From contig JAGZEG010000015.1 of NCBI GenBank assembly GCA_018368455.1, positions 1 through 64,000 on the forward strand: 64,000 nt of DNA, in the 5' to 3' direction. The stretch is from Coriobacteriia bacterium. Lineage in GTDB: Bacteria > Actinomycetota > Coriobacteriia > Coriobacteriales > UMGS124. How positions within the stretch are numbered: position 1 is the stretch's first letter; each line of letters starts with the position of its first letter. Made by a program: the position numbers and the translations under genes. Below, in pieces: positions 42,757 through 51,793 of this stretch. The notes under the pieces were generated by a model, which ran no database searches, was not told the origin of the DNA, and was given only the letters and a program-made list of their open reading frames with translations.

Positions 42757-44688
42757 ATGGCTCTTGATATGGATCGCAGGAACTTCGTGAAGGCTGCCGG
42801 CGCCGTCGCTGCCGGGGCAAGCTTCGCCGCTATGGGCGCCACGGCGCTCGCCGGCGAGAAGGCCGCCAGCTCCACCAAAGACGCCTCCGCCGACGCCAAG
42901 GTCGAGGCGGGCGCAAAGGGGCAGGGCGTCCAGGACGGCAAGTACGTCACGAAGGCCCTTGGCCACGAGAACTATATCTACATGGAGACGACGTTTGCCG
43001 GCGGCGCCATCGCCTCGTGCCGCTGCCTGCGCAACGACGAGACCGTCGGCGTCGGCACGTATCCGTGCGAGCAGCTGCCCGCCAAGATCGTCGAGGCCCA
43101 GAGCGTCAACGTCGACGCCATGACCGGCGCCACGCTGACGTCCATGGCCATCAAGCGCGCCGTTAAGGACGCCATCGACATGGCCGGCGGCGACTCCTCG
43201 AAAGACTTTGCCGCCGAGGTTTCCGCGCCGTCCGGCGGAACGCCTCAGGAGGCCGTCTGCGACGTCGTCATCGTGGGCGCTGGCACGTCGGGCCTCATCT
43301 GCGCAGCGCGCCTGCTCGAGATGGGTTACAGCGTCATGCTGTTCGAGAAGCAGGACATCCCCGGCGGCTCCATGGGCATGACGTACGGCGGCGTTGCGGC
43401 TGCCGGCTCGCAGCTCCAGGCCAACTACGCCCTGGGCCGCTTCGACGACAACCCGATGTTCAACGTCGACGCCATGCTCGCCCTGCTCGCCAACTACGTG
43501 AACCCCGAGCACGACATCTACAACGGGGCCATGCCCTTCCAGACGGCCATGTACCACACGTCGGGCAAGCTCGTTGACTGGCTGCACTCCATCGGCGTCG
43601 GCTTCTACACGATGGGCGTCAACAAGGCGTACGGCATCACGCCCTACCTCGCCCCCGGCTGCTACGAGGGCGGCTGCGGCTACGCGATGGAGTTCCTCGT
43701 CGACCGCGTGGGCGCGCTCGGCGGCCAGATCATCTACGGCACGAAGGTCACGGGCATCACGCAGCGCGAGGACGGCGTCGTCATCGGCGTGACGGCCGAG
43801 GGCAAGGACGGCTCGACGTGGACGGTCGGGGCCAACGCCACCGTGCTCGCCACGGGCGGCTACGGCGCCAGCAAGGAGATGCTCGCCAAGTACAGCCCCA
43901 AGTACGCCGACTACACGTTCAACTGCTCGCCGTGCTCGACGGGCGACGGCATCGAGCTGGGCATCTCCGTAGGCGGCTACACCGAGTGCATGGACCGCGA
44001 CCTCGGCGCGTTCCTGTCGAGCGACGGCAGCGACGGCTCGTTCTTTGAGCTGGCGTTCCTGTACCAGACCACGCCCGGCATCATGGTGAACGTCAACGGC
44101 GACCAGTTCGGCAACATCACGAGCGACAACCACGGCATGCAAGCCCGCGCGCTCATGGATCCGGCCAACGAGGCGACGTTCTATCACATCTTCGACGAGG
44201 CGGCCGCCGTCACGACAAAGAAGAACGACACGTATGCGTTCGACACGTACGCGGCCATCTTCGACCGCGGCCTCGTACAGCACTTCGACACGGTCGAGCA
44301 GGCGGCCGAGGAGCTCAACCTGCCGAACCTCGTGGCGACGATCGAGAAGAACAACCAGGTGGCACTCACCGGCGAGCCTGACGAGTGGGGCCGTAAGCGC
44401 GTGCCCTACATCGAGACGCGCGACGGCATCTACGCCATCAAGGTGCTACCGACGTTCTATCTGACGACGGGCGGCCTGGCCATCGACACGGCCACGCACG
44501 TGCTGCGTGAGGACGGCTCCATCATCGGCTGTCTGTACGCCGCCGGCGACGTGTGCGGTTCCGTCGAGGAGAAGGACGGCGCCAACTACAAGATGGGCTT
44601 CGACGCGGCGATGGCGTTCGGCTACATCATGGCCGACACGATCAACACCGACCTGGCGAGCGTGGGCCTGGCCCCCGCAGCCGAGTAA
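42757..44688 (+). CDS. Tat-exported FMN_bind/FAD_binding_2 reductase (fumarate reductase-like)
   Basis: A 643-residue extracytoplasmic reductase carrying its own electron-entry domain. A twin-arginine signal (MDRRNFVKAAG, Arg7-Arg8) is followed by a FMN_bind domain (about 55-150) with the flavinylation motif DAMTGATLTS near 120; the Thr before S is the usual site of covalent FMN. A FAD_binding_2 domain begins with DVVIVGAGTSGLICAARL near 169. TTPGIMVNVNGDQFGN and the late LYAAGDVCGSVEE segment fit soluble fumarate-reductase-type enzymes. ACAAGGAGG precedes the ATG. Covalent FMN would require an ApbE-type transferase, not in the window. The substrate is unknown; the permease and LuxR-2 are probable partners. 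Confidence 0.92.
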   Translation: MALDMDRRNFVKAAGAVAAGASFAAMGATALAGEKAASSTKDASADAKVEAGAKGQGVQDGKYVTKALGHENYIYMETTFAGGAIASCRCLRNDETVGVGTYPCEQLPAKIVEAQSVNVDAMTGATLTSMAIKRAVKDAIDMAGGDSSKDFAAEVSAPSGGTPQEAVCDVVIVGAGTSGLICAARLLEMGYSVMLFEKQDIPGGSMGMTYGGVAAAGSQLQANYALGRFDDNPMFNVDAMLALLANYVNPEHDIYNGAMPFQTAMYHTSGKLVDWLHSIGVGFYTMGVNKAYGITPYLAPGCYEGGCGYAMEFLVDRVGALGGQIIYGTKVTGITQREDGVVIGVTAEGKDGSTWTVGANATVLATGGYGASKEMLAKYSPKYADYTFNCSPCSTGDGIELGISVGGYTECMDRDLGAFLSSDGSDGSFFELAFLYQTTPGIMVNVNGDQFGNITSDNHGMQARALMDPANEATFYHIFDEAAAVTTKKNDTYAFDTYAAIFDRGLVQHFDTVEQAAEELNLPNLVATIEKNNQVALTGEPDEWGRKRVPYIETRDGIYAIKVLPTFYLTTGGLAIDTATHVLREDGSIIGCLYAAGDVCGSVEEKDGANYKMGFDAAMAFGYIMADTINTDLASVGLAPAAE

Positions 44689-44714
44689 GGCGTCCGAGAT
44701 AGCGTGAACCACGC

Positions 44715-44752
44715 GGGGCCGTCTGCCGAAGGTGGCGGGCGGCCCCTTTTTT
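44715..44752 (+). terminator. Rho-independent terminator of the reductase gene
   Basis: GGGGCCG-TC-TGCC (44715-44727) pairs with GGCGGGCGGCCCC (about 44734-44746), with a short GAAGGT-type loop and TTTTTT after it. Confidence 0.9.
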
Positions 44753-45085
44753 CGTGGCGCGAGAAGTGGGTCGCGAAACCGAACCACCTGCGCAGCCGAA
44801 GTCTGCGGGCTTTGAAAGCCGACGAAAGCTAGACGGACAAGAAAGCGAGTCGTGCATGGGGCTGCTTGAGGAAGTAGCGAGCCCGAAATGTAACAGCCTA
44901 CAGAAAAGTGAGGGAACGGATCACGAAAGGATGGATGCGATTAAGATCCTTCAAGAAGTTCAAGCCTAGCTAGTGACGTCTTTCGAATAGGGGCGTTCAC
45001 GGGGGACATTCTTGGCCACGAAAGGGCCCTAAAGGTGCAGATCATCCCTTCGGCCCGAATGCGTCCTCCGAGAAATCCCGCGCAG
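44753..45085. other. AT-richer gap, possibly degraded coding sequence
   Basis: The stretch is less GC-rich than its neighbours, mainly from about 44830 on. A plus-strand frame of 71 codons (44754-44969), or a 37-residue part of it starting at 44856, has no ribosome site and no recognisable similarity. I regard it as non-coding or a gene remnant. Confidence 0.3.
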
Positions 45086-46030
45086 CTACACGAGCATCGC
45101 GACGAGGGGGATCGTGGCGACGGAGGCGGCTATCGAGATGAACGTGCCCTGCATCATCGGCTTGACGTCGGCACCGTAGAGCAGGCAGAACAGGACGCCG
45201 TTGCTCGCAACCGGCATAGCACAGCTCACGATGAGGACGCCGCGGGCGAGATCGTCGGTCAGCAGCGGGCCCAGCGCCACGAGCATCGCCAGCGGCACGA
45301 CAAGCAGGCGGCACGCCGCCGTCACGTAGGCGCGCCAGTTGGTGAAGATGGAGCGCGGGTCGTACTGGGCCAGCGACGAGCCGACGACAAGCAGGGCCGC
45401 GGGCGTCGTAAAGTTGCCAACGACCTCGAGGCCATCGCCGAGAATCCCCAGGCTGTTGACGCCCAGCAACACGAGCACAAGCAGCACGACGCTCGAGACA
45501 AACGTCGGGTTGACGACGTCCTTTGCCATGCGGAGCAGTCGCCTCTTCAGCGGGAGCCGGCGCGTGCCCTCGCCTCCGCCGCGCACCATGGCGATGCCCA
45601 GCGAATACATGAACAGGTTGCACGGGATATTGGCGATGGCGGCGTAAATGAGCGCCTGTGGTCCAAATATCGCTGAGACGACCGGATATCCGATGAAGCC
45701 CACGTTGCCAAACGTGATCATAAAGCGATACGCGCCCGCCTCCGCCTGCGGGGCGCGCATGAGCAGCGGCGCCAGATACGCGACGGCGATGGCGATGAGA
45801 TAGCCAAGCGTGCCCACGCCAACAAGCGCGAGCACGGTGGACGGGTTGGGAAGCTCGCCGGTCGAGCCGACCGAGGCGATGAGCAGGCACGGCAGCGTGA
45901 CGTTAAGGACGAGGCGCGAGATGGCGCTGCCGAGCTCGTCGCTCAGAAAGTCGAGCTTGCGCGCCACGAAGCCGACGGCGATCGGAACGCACAGCACGAG
46001 CATCTGGGAAAGGATATGCAGGAAGTCCAT
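45086..46030 (-). CDS. AEC (auxin efflux carrier) family transporter
   Basis: A 314-residue membrane protein with about 10 hydrophobic segments in the AEC pattern: five helices, a basic cytoplasmic loop near 160-175 (RRLPLKRRLLR), then five more. Typical motifs include FGNVGFIGYPV (near 110) and the second-half TTPAALLVVGSSLA. Bacterial AEC proteins move malate or other organic anions; the substrate here is unknown. The ATG at 46030 has only a weak ribosome site (GAGAGCTG). The gene stands alone: the sequence on its upstream side is intergenic repeat DNA, and no clear terminator follows its stop. Confidence 0.88.
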   Translation of the reverse strand: MDFLHILSQMLVLCVPIAVGFVARKLDFLSDELGSAISRLVLNVTLPCLLIASVGSTGELPNPSTVLALVGVGTLGYLIAIAVAYLAPLLMRAPQAEAGAYRFMITFGNVGFIGYPVVSAIFGPQALIYAAIANIPCNLFMYSLGIAMVRGGGEGTRRLPLKRRLLRMAKDVVNPTFVSSVVLLVLVLLGVNSLGILGDGLEVVGNFTTPAALLVVGSSLAQYDPRSIFTNWRAYVTAACRLLVVPLAMLVALGPLLTDDLARGVLIVSCAMPVASNGVLFCLLYGADVKPMMQGTFISIAASVATIPLVAMLV

Positions 46031-46534
46031 CGGGAGCAGCTCTCGCGCTATCGCGGGGCAAGGAGTCGCATTGACAGGTCCGCGCTCGCCACGTCACGCG
46101 TTCCGGGCCGCCGGCGCGGTGCGTGTGATTGCCCCGCAACGCACGCATGGACCGCAGCAGCATCTCCCCCGCTCAAGGGCGGACCCTCGGCCCGCTCGGC
46201 GCCGGCAATCGTACCCCAACCCGCCCGGCGCGCACAATCGATGAGGCCCGGACACGCCGTGGCGTCACAAAGAGGCAGGGGACACCGACCTCGCTTGGCC
46301 GGCGGCGACACGCGCGAATTAACGCAGCAGATGGCCCGCAAAACCTTCGCCCCTGCGAGGCCGCGGCACGGCAGATGCAAGGCGGGCCAAGGTGAAGCGT
46401 ATTTACTGCGTGAGCCGAGGATCAGCGCGTCAGGTGCCATGCGAGCCAGAGCCGCCGGCCGGGCGCGTCACGGTGCCCCAGATGCAAGCCCGGGCCCAAC
46501 GCAGCAGATGGGGTGCCGCGATGAGAAGCGACCG
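46031..46534. repeat. Gap with degenerate family III hairpin elements
   Basis: No gene was recognised. Two degenerate family III units are visible: AACGCAGCAGATGG at 46321-46334 with GCAGATGCAAGGC at 46371-46383, followed by a decayed hairpin up to about 46432; and a compact unit CCAGATGCAAGCCCGGGCCC then AACGCAGCAGATGG at 46478-46511. The well-preserved copy follows at 46535-46645. Confidence 0.55.
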
Positions 46535-46645
46535 CCCCTGGGGCGACGGGGTGGGCCAGATGCAAGGCAATCGGCGGCGCAGCGTATTGGACATACGTAA
46601 GCCGCCGATTAACGCAGCAGATGGCCTGCCCCGTCGCCCCAGGGG
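46535..46645. repeat. Family III long hairpin abutting a stop codon
   Basis: The 24-base outer arms CCCCTGGGGCGACGGGG... (46535-46558) and ...CCCCGTCGCCCCAGGGG (46622-46645) differ at two positions. Inside are CAGATGCAAGGC, a perfect AATCGGCGGC/GCCGCCGATT stem, and AACGCAGCAGATGG. The right arm ends at the base next to the TAA of the minus-strand gene at 46646, so the transcript ends in this structure. Confidence 0.75.
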
Positions 46646-47422
46646 TTACATGCCTTTGGAGGCGAGCCAAGAACTTAGCTTCGTGACGGGATGGACGGCG
46701 GAGACGGAGCCCGCGGCCTCCTCGCCACCGTGCGCCCCGCCGGAAGTGAACTCGGGATCGTCGCGGTAGCGATCCATCATGGCGCCCTGGAGCTCTTGAG
46801 CCGACGGCGGCGTCCAGGACAGGGCATTCGCGCCGGCCTCGATCGTGCTCAGGATGGACGATGGCTTCGTACCGCCCGTCGCCACGACAGGCAGGTCGGG
46901 GTACTCCTCGCGAATCTGCCGCACAACATCGGGCGTCTCGCGGGCCGCGGCCACGTTGATGATGCGCGCGCCCGCCTCGATCTTCGCCCGGGCGATGTCG
47001 TCCCACTGAGTAATGGTCGCCATGACGGGAATGTCGACGATCGTCGCCACGTGCTGCACGGTCTCAACCGTCGACGGCGCGTTTAGCACGACGCCCATGA
47101 CCCCCTGCATCTCGGCAAACATCGCCAGCTCGACGACGCGCTGGCCCGTAGTCGTACCGCCGCCAACACCGGTGAACACCGGGGCCTTCGCGACAGAGAG
47201 GATAGCCTGCGTGATCATGGGGTGCCCCGTGAAGGGATACACCGCGAGTATGGCATCGGCATTCGTGTTGTGGATGACGGCGACGTCGGTGGAGTAGGCG
47301 AACGAGCGGATGCGGTGGCCGCGCACGACGATGCCGGTGCAGCCCCCGATCTCCTCAGGCACGCGGGCTGCCGATGAGCTGAGCCTTCCCTCGATGTGCA
47401 CTGGTTCGATTGCCGTGCTCAT
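46646..47422 (-). CDS. TIM-barrel-like protein of unknown function
   Basis: A 258-residue cytoplasmic protein. The start ATG at 47422 is set by GAGGAGG six bases upstream; the longer open frame has no support. Repeating beta/alpha units are visible: VAVIHNTNADAILAVYPF, APVFTGVGGGTTTGQR, MQGVMGVVLNAPS, IPVMATITQWDD, ARIINVAAARETP, and LPVVATGGTKPSSI then EAGANALSWTPPS. The last two resemble the phosphate-binding end of a (beta/alpha)8 barrel such as flavin- or aldolase-type enzymes. I cannot name the reaction. The gene is not linked to the flanking genes, and a long family III hairpin touches its stop codon. Confidence 0.7.
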   Translation of the reverse strand: MSTAIEPVHIEGRLSSSAARVPEEIGGCTGIVVRGHRIRSFAYSTDVAVIHNTNADAILAVYPFTGHPMITQAILSVAKAPVFTGVGGGTTTGQRVVELAMFAEMQGVMGVVLNAPSTVETVQHVATIVDIPVMATITQWDDIARAKIEAGARIINVAAARETPDVVRQIREEYPDLPVVATGGTKPSSILSTIEAGANALSWTPPSAQELQGAMMDRYRDDPEFTSGGAHGGEEAAGSVSAVHPVTKLSSWLASKGM

Positions 47423-47685
47423 GACAACCTCCTCGGCGTCTCGGAGACCTCGGGCGATGCGGACGCCAGGGAGCGGGCGCGAGAGCTCGGAGTCCAGCCT
47501 GGGCGCATCGATCAGCACGGACCGAGCACCCATCAACCTGCAGCTTTGTCGCCGAAAAGAGGCCCTGCCAGCTCCCACCGGCACAAAAGCCTCCCTATGA
47601 TACCCAGAACCTATTCGTCTTCTTCCTCCTCCACGTCATCACCGTGTAAGCAAAAGCGGCCTCTCAGCGTCTGAAGTCTGGCCAG

Positions 47686-47934
47686 TTTTTTCGGGTGTGC
47701 TAGGTCTTGCAAAAGTCTGGTCTAAAAATGGGCGCGGATTACGGTTGTGCGAGGTTTGTGCGGAGCCCTCGTGCGCAGGGCGGAAGACCTACGCTACGCA
47801 CAACCCTCCTACCTGCGGGTTTCTCGAGGCGCCCCAAGCCTGCGAGGCATAACCAGGCCCGCAAACCTTGCATAGCCGCAAATCGCGCCCGTTCTCAGAC
47901 CCCCATTTTGCAAAACCTGGCACAACCGAAAATC
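47686..47934. repeat. Family I palindromic element, copy 2
   Basis: The arms GTTTTTTCGGGTGTGCTAGG then TCTTGCAAAA (47686-47715) and ATTTTGCAAAACCTGGCACA then ACCGAAAATC (47905-47934) are inverted repeats of about 28 bases. The inner block GGGCGCGGATTACGGTTGTG then CGAGGTTTG is inverted by CAAACCTTGCATAGCCGCAA then ATCGCGCCC. Order and sequence match 26077-26308. No gene is present in 47423-47983. Confidence 0.75.
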
Positions 47935-47983
47935 GGGGCCACCTACTCCAGAGGAGGGCCTGGGCTCGCACGCCCCATCCCGC

Positions 47984-48023
47984 AAAAAACGAAACCGGGC
48001 GCCCCAACCTCGGAAGCGCCCGG
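47984..48023 (-). terminator. Terminator of the ABC permease gene
   Basis: On the minus strand CCGGGCGC and GCGCCCGG (47995-48002 and 48016-48023) form an 8-bp stem, followed by TTTCGTTTTTT. It lies 25 bases after the permease stop. Confidence 0.85.
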
Positions 48024-48048
48024 CCCGCAGGTCACTCGCTATGCCTCG

Positions 48049-50244
48049 CTACTCGCGGCGCAGTGCCCTCTGGGCAACGCCGGCTCGCACGACACCACGC
48101 GAGACGCGGTACGTCACGAGCAGGTAGCCTCCGTACACGAGCACGAACGCACCACCCGACATCAGCGCCGGCGTCGTGATGTCCATGTGGCCGAACAGCG
48201 CCACGACGTCGGTCACCACGTGCAGCGCCACGACGGAGTGGGCCAGCGCCACGAGCAGCGGCGCCACGAAGTACAGCAGCGTCTGGCGCAGCAGCGCGCG
48301 ATACATGAGCCGCTCGGGACAACCAAGCTCGCCGAGCAGCCGGTAGCGGCCCGTCGCGTCGCTCGCCCCGGAGAGCTGCTGGATCGCCAGGATGGCGGCG
48401 CACGCGATCACGAGCACGAAGCCGATGTAGATGGCCAGGTAGCTCACAAGGCCCGACGTCGAGTTCGTCGTCTCGTAGGCATCGGCCCTCGACACCAGGA
48501 TGTTCATGCGGCCCACGTCCACGCCCTCGTCGTTGTAGAGCCGCGTTGAATAGTCAGCCTGCACCTCGCTGAGCACCGCCTCGGCCTGCTCCTCCGAGAC
48601 GCCGTCCGCATACATGAGGTTGAGGTAGCTGCCATAAGGAAGCCCCTGCCTGGCGATGTCATCAGGCACGATGAGCGTGCCGCCGTTCATGCCCATCGAG
48701 CTCGTCATGAAGCACGCCTCCGCGCCCGAAACGACGCCATCACCCACGGGGTGCAGCTCGCGTCCTGCTACGACGGGCCGTGCGCCAGCACGCACCGCCG
48801 CGCGGAAGAAGTCCGCCAGAGACTCGCCACTGTCCGTCGAGAACAAGCAGCCGTCCTCGCCTAGGTCGACGGGCTCGAGACCCTGCAGCGCGCGCATCTC
48901 GTTGTATTGCGTCTGGCCCATGAGCAGCATCGGCCGGCCGTCGTCGTAGTCGCTCGTGCCGTCGCCCACCTCTTCCGGGGTCTGGCCCGCCAGCGACGCA
49001 CCGCTCACCCGCATCATCCACTGCACCGTCAGCATCCCCGGCTCAACAAGGTTCTCCGACGAGTAGATGTCAACCTGCGCCATCTTCGCCACGACGCTCG
49101 AGAGGTCCACGCCCTGCTCCGCCACAGCCTTCGCCAGGTCAACGGGCTCGGTAGGCGCCGCCTCGGGCTTGCCCTCGGGGTTAATCGTCCCCTCGGGCAC
49201 GATATCAGGCTCGTAGTAGACGCTCGAGATGCTCGCGTCGTAGGGCGTGTGGGACTCCATGCTGTCCATGAGCGTCGTGCAGATGGACAGGCCGCCCGTC
49301 ACGCTCGTAATGGCAAGGAATAGCACCATCGAGATAACGGCCATCGAGATCGACGTCGTGTTGATCTTGGCGTTGAGCTCGCGCATCGTGAAGGCGTTGA
49401 GGTCGCGCCAGTAAAAGCCCCGGGCGGCCTGGGTCGCCTTGAGCAGAAAGCCGCTTACCGCATAGAAGAACAGGATCGTGCCGACGACGACCATGACGGT
49501 CGTGATCGTGAACTGCGTGCCGGCGTCCGAGCTAGCATCTGTGATAGGCAGGCCGTCGCGCAGCAGGCGCACGTACGACCAGACAATGAGGGCGAGGCCC
49601 ACGACGAACACGACGGCCATGACCGGCACGCTGCGCACCTTGATGGCCTCGTTGACGCGATCGGCTCCCATGAGGTCGATGAGCTTGGAGCGGCGCAGCG
49701 TGAACAGGTTCATGACGAGCATGACCGCGAAGATGACGACGAAGCAGCCCAGCGTCAGCCCAAGGGCGCTCGGAGAGAAGCGAAACGCGAAGTACGTCAC
49801 GTGGTCCTGGAACAGCGCCGCCGTCACGAACACAAGCAGCTGCGCCAGGATGAGGCCCACGACGATGCCCACGACGAAGGACGCGACGGAGGCGATGAGC
49901 GTCTCGAGCGTCAGCACACGCGCCACCTGGCCCGGGCGCATGCCGAGCACCTGGTAGAGACCGAGCTCGCGCTTGCGACGACGCACGAGGTAGTTGTTGG
50001 CGTACACCATGAGGAAGCCGAGCACGATGGCGAGGAAGATCGTCACGCCCGACAGGATGCCCGCCAGGCCCTTGATCATCTCGCTCGTGGACTCGAGCGA
50101 GAGGAAGTCCGCCTGGTCGGAGATTGTATTGAACGCGTAGAACACAGCCACGCCCAGCACGAGCGTGACGAAGTAGATGGCAAAGTCACGAAACGAGCGG
50201 CGGACGTTGCCCCAGGCAAGCTTAAAGAGCATCGGCGCCGTCAC
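48049..50244 (-). CDS. FtsX-like ABC transporter permease (BceB/VraG type)
   Basis: A 731-residue permease with the BceB layout. One N-terminal helix (about 20-42) and three more helices form the first FtsX domain (ANNYLVRRRKRELGLYQVLGM near 82-102). Further helices to about 315 are followed by a large extracytoplasmic domain (about 325-620) between helices 7 and 8, and a last three-helix FtsX domain (about 625-720, with DATGRYRLLGELG). Such permeases pair with a dedicated ATPase and an intramembrane-sensing kinase to detect and remove peptide antibiotics from lipid II-cycle intermediates. The GTG start at 50244 overlaps the ATPase gene by 23 bases, implying translational coupling; an in-frame ATG at 50232 is the alternative. 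Confidence 0.9.
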   Translation of the reverse strand: MTAPMLFKLAWGNVRRSFRDFAIYFVTLVLGVAVFYAFNTISDQADFLSLESTSEMIKGLAGILSGVTIFLAIVLGFLMVYANNYLVRRRKRELGLYQVLGMRPGQVARVLTLETLIASVASFVVGIVVGLILAQLLVFVTAALFQDHVTYFAFRFSPSALGLTLGCFVVIFAVMLVMNLFTLRRSKLIDLMGADRVNEAIKVRSVPVMAVVFVVGLALIVWSYVRLLRDGLPITDASSDAGTQFTITTVMVVVGTILFFYAVSGFLLKATQAARGFYWRDLNAFTMRELNAKINTTSISMAVISMVLFLAITSVTGGLSICTTLMDSMESHTPYDASISSVYYEPDIVPEGTINPEGKPEAAPTEPVDLAKAVAEQGVDLSSVVAKMAQVDIYSSENLVEPGMLTVQWMMRVSGASLAGQTPEEVGDGTSDYDDGRPMLLMGQTQYNEMRALQGLEPVDLGEDGCLFSTDSGESLADFFRAAVRAGARPVVAGRELHPVGDGVVSGAEACFMTSSMGMNGGTLIVPDDIARQGLPYGSYLNLMYADGVSEEQAEAVLSEVQADYSTRLYNDEGVDVGRMNILVSRADAYETTNSTSGLVSYLAIYIGFVLVIACAAILAIQQLSGASDATGRYRLLGELGCPERLMYRALLRQTLLYFVAPLLVALAHSVVALHVVTDVVALFGHMDITTPALMSGGAFVLVYGGYLLVTYRVSRGVVRAGVAQRALRRE

Positions 50245-51016
50245 CGCCGATCATCGCCACGACCTCCATGATGCGGTCGAAGAACTCCTTGCGCGTCGCC
50301 TGGCCGCGGACGACCTCCGTGAACACGCGGCCATCACGGATGAACACAACGCGACGGCAGTAGCTTGCGGCGAACGAGTCGTGCGTCACCATGACGATCG
50401 TGGCGCCGAGCTTGGCGTTCAGCATGTCGAAGCACTCGAGCAGCAGCTTGGCGTTCTTGGAGTCCAGAGCGCCCGTGGGCTCGTCGGCAAGCACGAGCTT
50501 GGGATCCGTCACGATGGCACGGGCCGCGGCGACGCGCTGGGCCTGGCCGCCCGAGACCTGGTAGGGATACTTGTCGAGCACCTGCTCGATGCCGAGCGTC
50601 GCGGCGATGGCCTCGACGCGCTCGCGAATCTGGCGCGCGGGGACGCGGCCGATGGACAGCGGCAGCGCGATGTTCTCGCGGCAGGTGAGCGTGTCGAGCA
50701 GGTTGGCGTCCTGGAAGACGAAGCCGAGCTGCTCGCGGCGGAAGTCGGCCGAGGCGCGGGCGGACATGCGGGCGACGTCCGTGCCGTTGATGAGGATCTG
50801 GCCGCTCGTGGGACGATCGATCGTGGAGATGCAGTTGAGCAGCGTCGACTTGCCCGACCCCGACGGGCCCATGATGCCGAGGTAGTCGCCCTGCTCGACG
50901 CGCAGGGAGACGCCGTTGAGCGCGTGGGTCACGCTGTCGGACGAGCCGCCGGTCGCGCGGCCCCTCCCACTCCCGTATGCCTTGTCGACGTTGATGACCT
51001 CGAGAACCGCTGGCAT
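50222..51016 (-). CDS. ABC transporter ATP-binding protein (BceA/MacB type)
   Basis: A 264-residue ATPase partner of the permease that follows it. Walker A is GPSGSGKST (50-58), Q-loop Gln102 is in FVFQDANLL, the signature is VSGGQAQR (154-161), Walker B is LVLADEP (174-180) and the switch His is His212 in MVTHD. It has the family pattern of antimicrobial-peptide exporters and FtsX-type permease partners. The start is the second of two close ATGs, with AGAAAGGA nine bases upstream; the first ATG touches that site and is unlikely. A promoter is seen at 51050-51079. The two-component genes that should control it lie just upstream, on the far side of an opposing DUF3800 gene. Confidence 0.93.
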   Translation of the reverse strand: MPAVLEVINVDKAYGSGRGRATGGSSDSVTHALNGVSLRVEQGDYLGIMGPSGSGKSTLLNCISTIDRPTSGQILINGTDVARMSARASADFRREQLGFVFQDANLLDTLTCRENIALPLSIGRVPARQIRERVEAIAATLGIEQVLDKYPYQVSGGQAQRVAAARAIVTDPKLVLADEPTGALDSKNAKLLLECFDMLNAKLGATIVMVTHDSFAASYCRRVVFIRDGRVFTEVVRGQATRKEFFDRIMEVVAMIGGDGADAL

Positions 51017-51049
51017 GGCTGGCATTCCTTTCTCACGCGTTTCGGTATG

Positions 51050-51079
51050 AGCATAAGGATGCCGGAGAGCCCGGCGCAA
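51050..51079 (-). promoter_or_regulatory. Promoter of the ABC transporter operon
   Basis: TTGCGC (51074-51079), an 18-base spacer and TATGCT (51050-51055) on the minus strand, 34 bases before the ATPase start codon. Confidence 0.5.
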
Positions 51080-51202
51080 GACCATCGATTGCGCTTGCGT
51101 CTCGCTTACGAACGTGAAAGGTAAGGGCGCGAGCAAGAAGGCGTTGCGCCAGCGCCCTTGCCTCCCTACTATGGAACGCATTTCAACATGTGGGGAGGAA
51201 AG

Positions 51203-51787
51203 TTGACCGAACCTACCGCTTGGGGTGACGAAAGCATCCGCATGTCGCTCAGCCCGCCATCGTACCTGCTGGCAGCCAGCTGGCCCGAGCCTGGCTATGA
51301 GCTTGATCTGGCTGAGTTCGAACGCATCAAGCCAAAGGGGGCGAGCAAGCTGCATTGGATGGATATGGATGCTCGACTCAAGCGGCAATCCATCCAGGCA
51401 CTCTCTCGTCTTCCCATGCTTCATACACTCATCGTGGCAAATGACCTGCCCGGCAAGAAACAGGAACGGGGTCGCAGGAAATGCCTTGAGGTTCTTCTGC
51501 CCGCACTTGAGACGAAGGGGATATCCCTTCTGATTCTCGAGAGCCGCGGCAGACTCAATGACAGCCGCGACATCGAGCTGCTTCTCTCGCTGCGCAGAAG
51601 CGGAGCTGTCTCTGAAATTGAGATTGATCACCGCAGGGGCTCTGACGACGAAACGCTCTGGGTTCCTGACCAGATTCTCGGGGCATTTGCCGAAATCGAG
51701 CTCGAAGGAAAGACTGGGCTCATATGCGCAGAGAATAATTGGGCAAAGATCTCGGAAAAGCTGGCCATTCTACAAGCAAGGCTATAA
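51203..51787 (+). CDS. DUF3800-like domain protein
   Basis: A 194-residue protein read from TTG at 51203, chosen because GGGGAGG lies about four bases upstream; the ATG at 51188 sits before that site. The start carries WGDESIRM, matching the Asp-Glu-Ser opening of DUF3800 proteins (RNase H-like fold), followed by YLLAASW. Later LLILESRGRLNDSRDIELL and LWVPDQILGAFAE match the middle and end of that family. DUF3800 genes occur in defence and mobile contexts; activity is not established here. It is on the plus strand between the ATPase and kinase genes of a Bce-type module, and its base composition is slightly lower in GC than theirs, consistent with insertion. Confidence 0.65.
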   Translation: MTEPTAWGDESIRMSLSPPSYLLAASWPEPGYELDLAEFERIKPKGASKLHWMDMDARLKRQSIQALSRLPMLHTLIVANDLPGKKQERGRRKCLEVLLPALETKGISLLILESRGRLNDSRDIELLLSLRRSGAVSEIEIDHRRGSDDETLWVPDQILGAFAEIELEGKTGLICAENNWAKISEKLAILQARL

Positions 51788-51793
51788 AGACGT

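Noticed and set aside
44754..44969. A small plus-strand frame of 71 codons after the FMN/FAD reductase.
   Set aside because: It begins in the terminator tail and has no ribosome site or similarity that I recognise; kept only as a possible remnant.
51017..51631. A 205-codon upstream extension of the ABC ATPase.
   Set aside because: It runs antisense through the DUF3800 gene; the ATG at 51016 has the ribosome site, a promoter and the expected family N-terminus.
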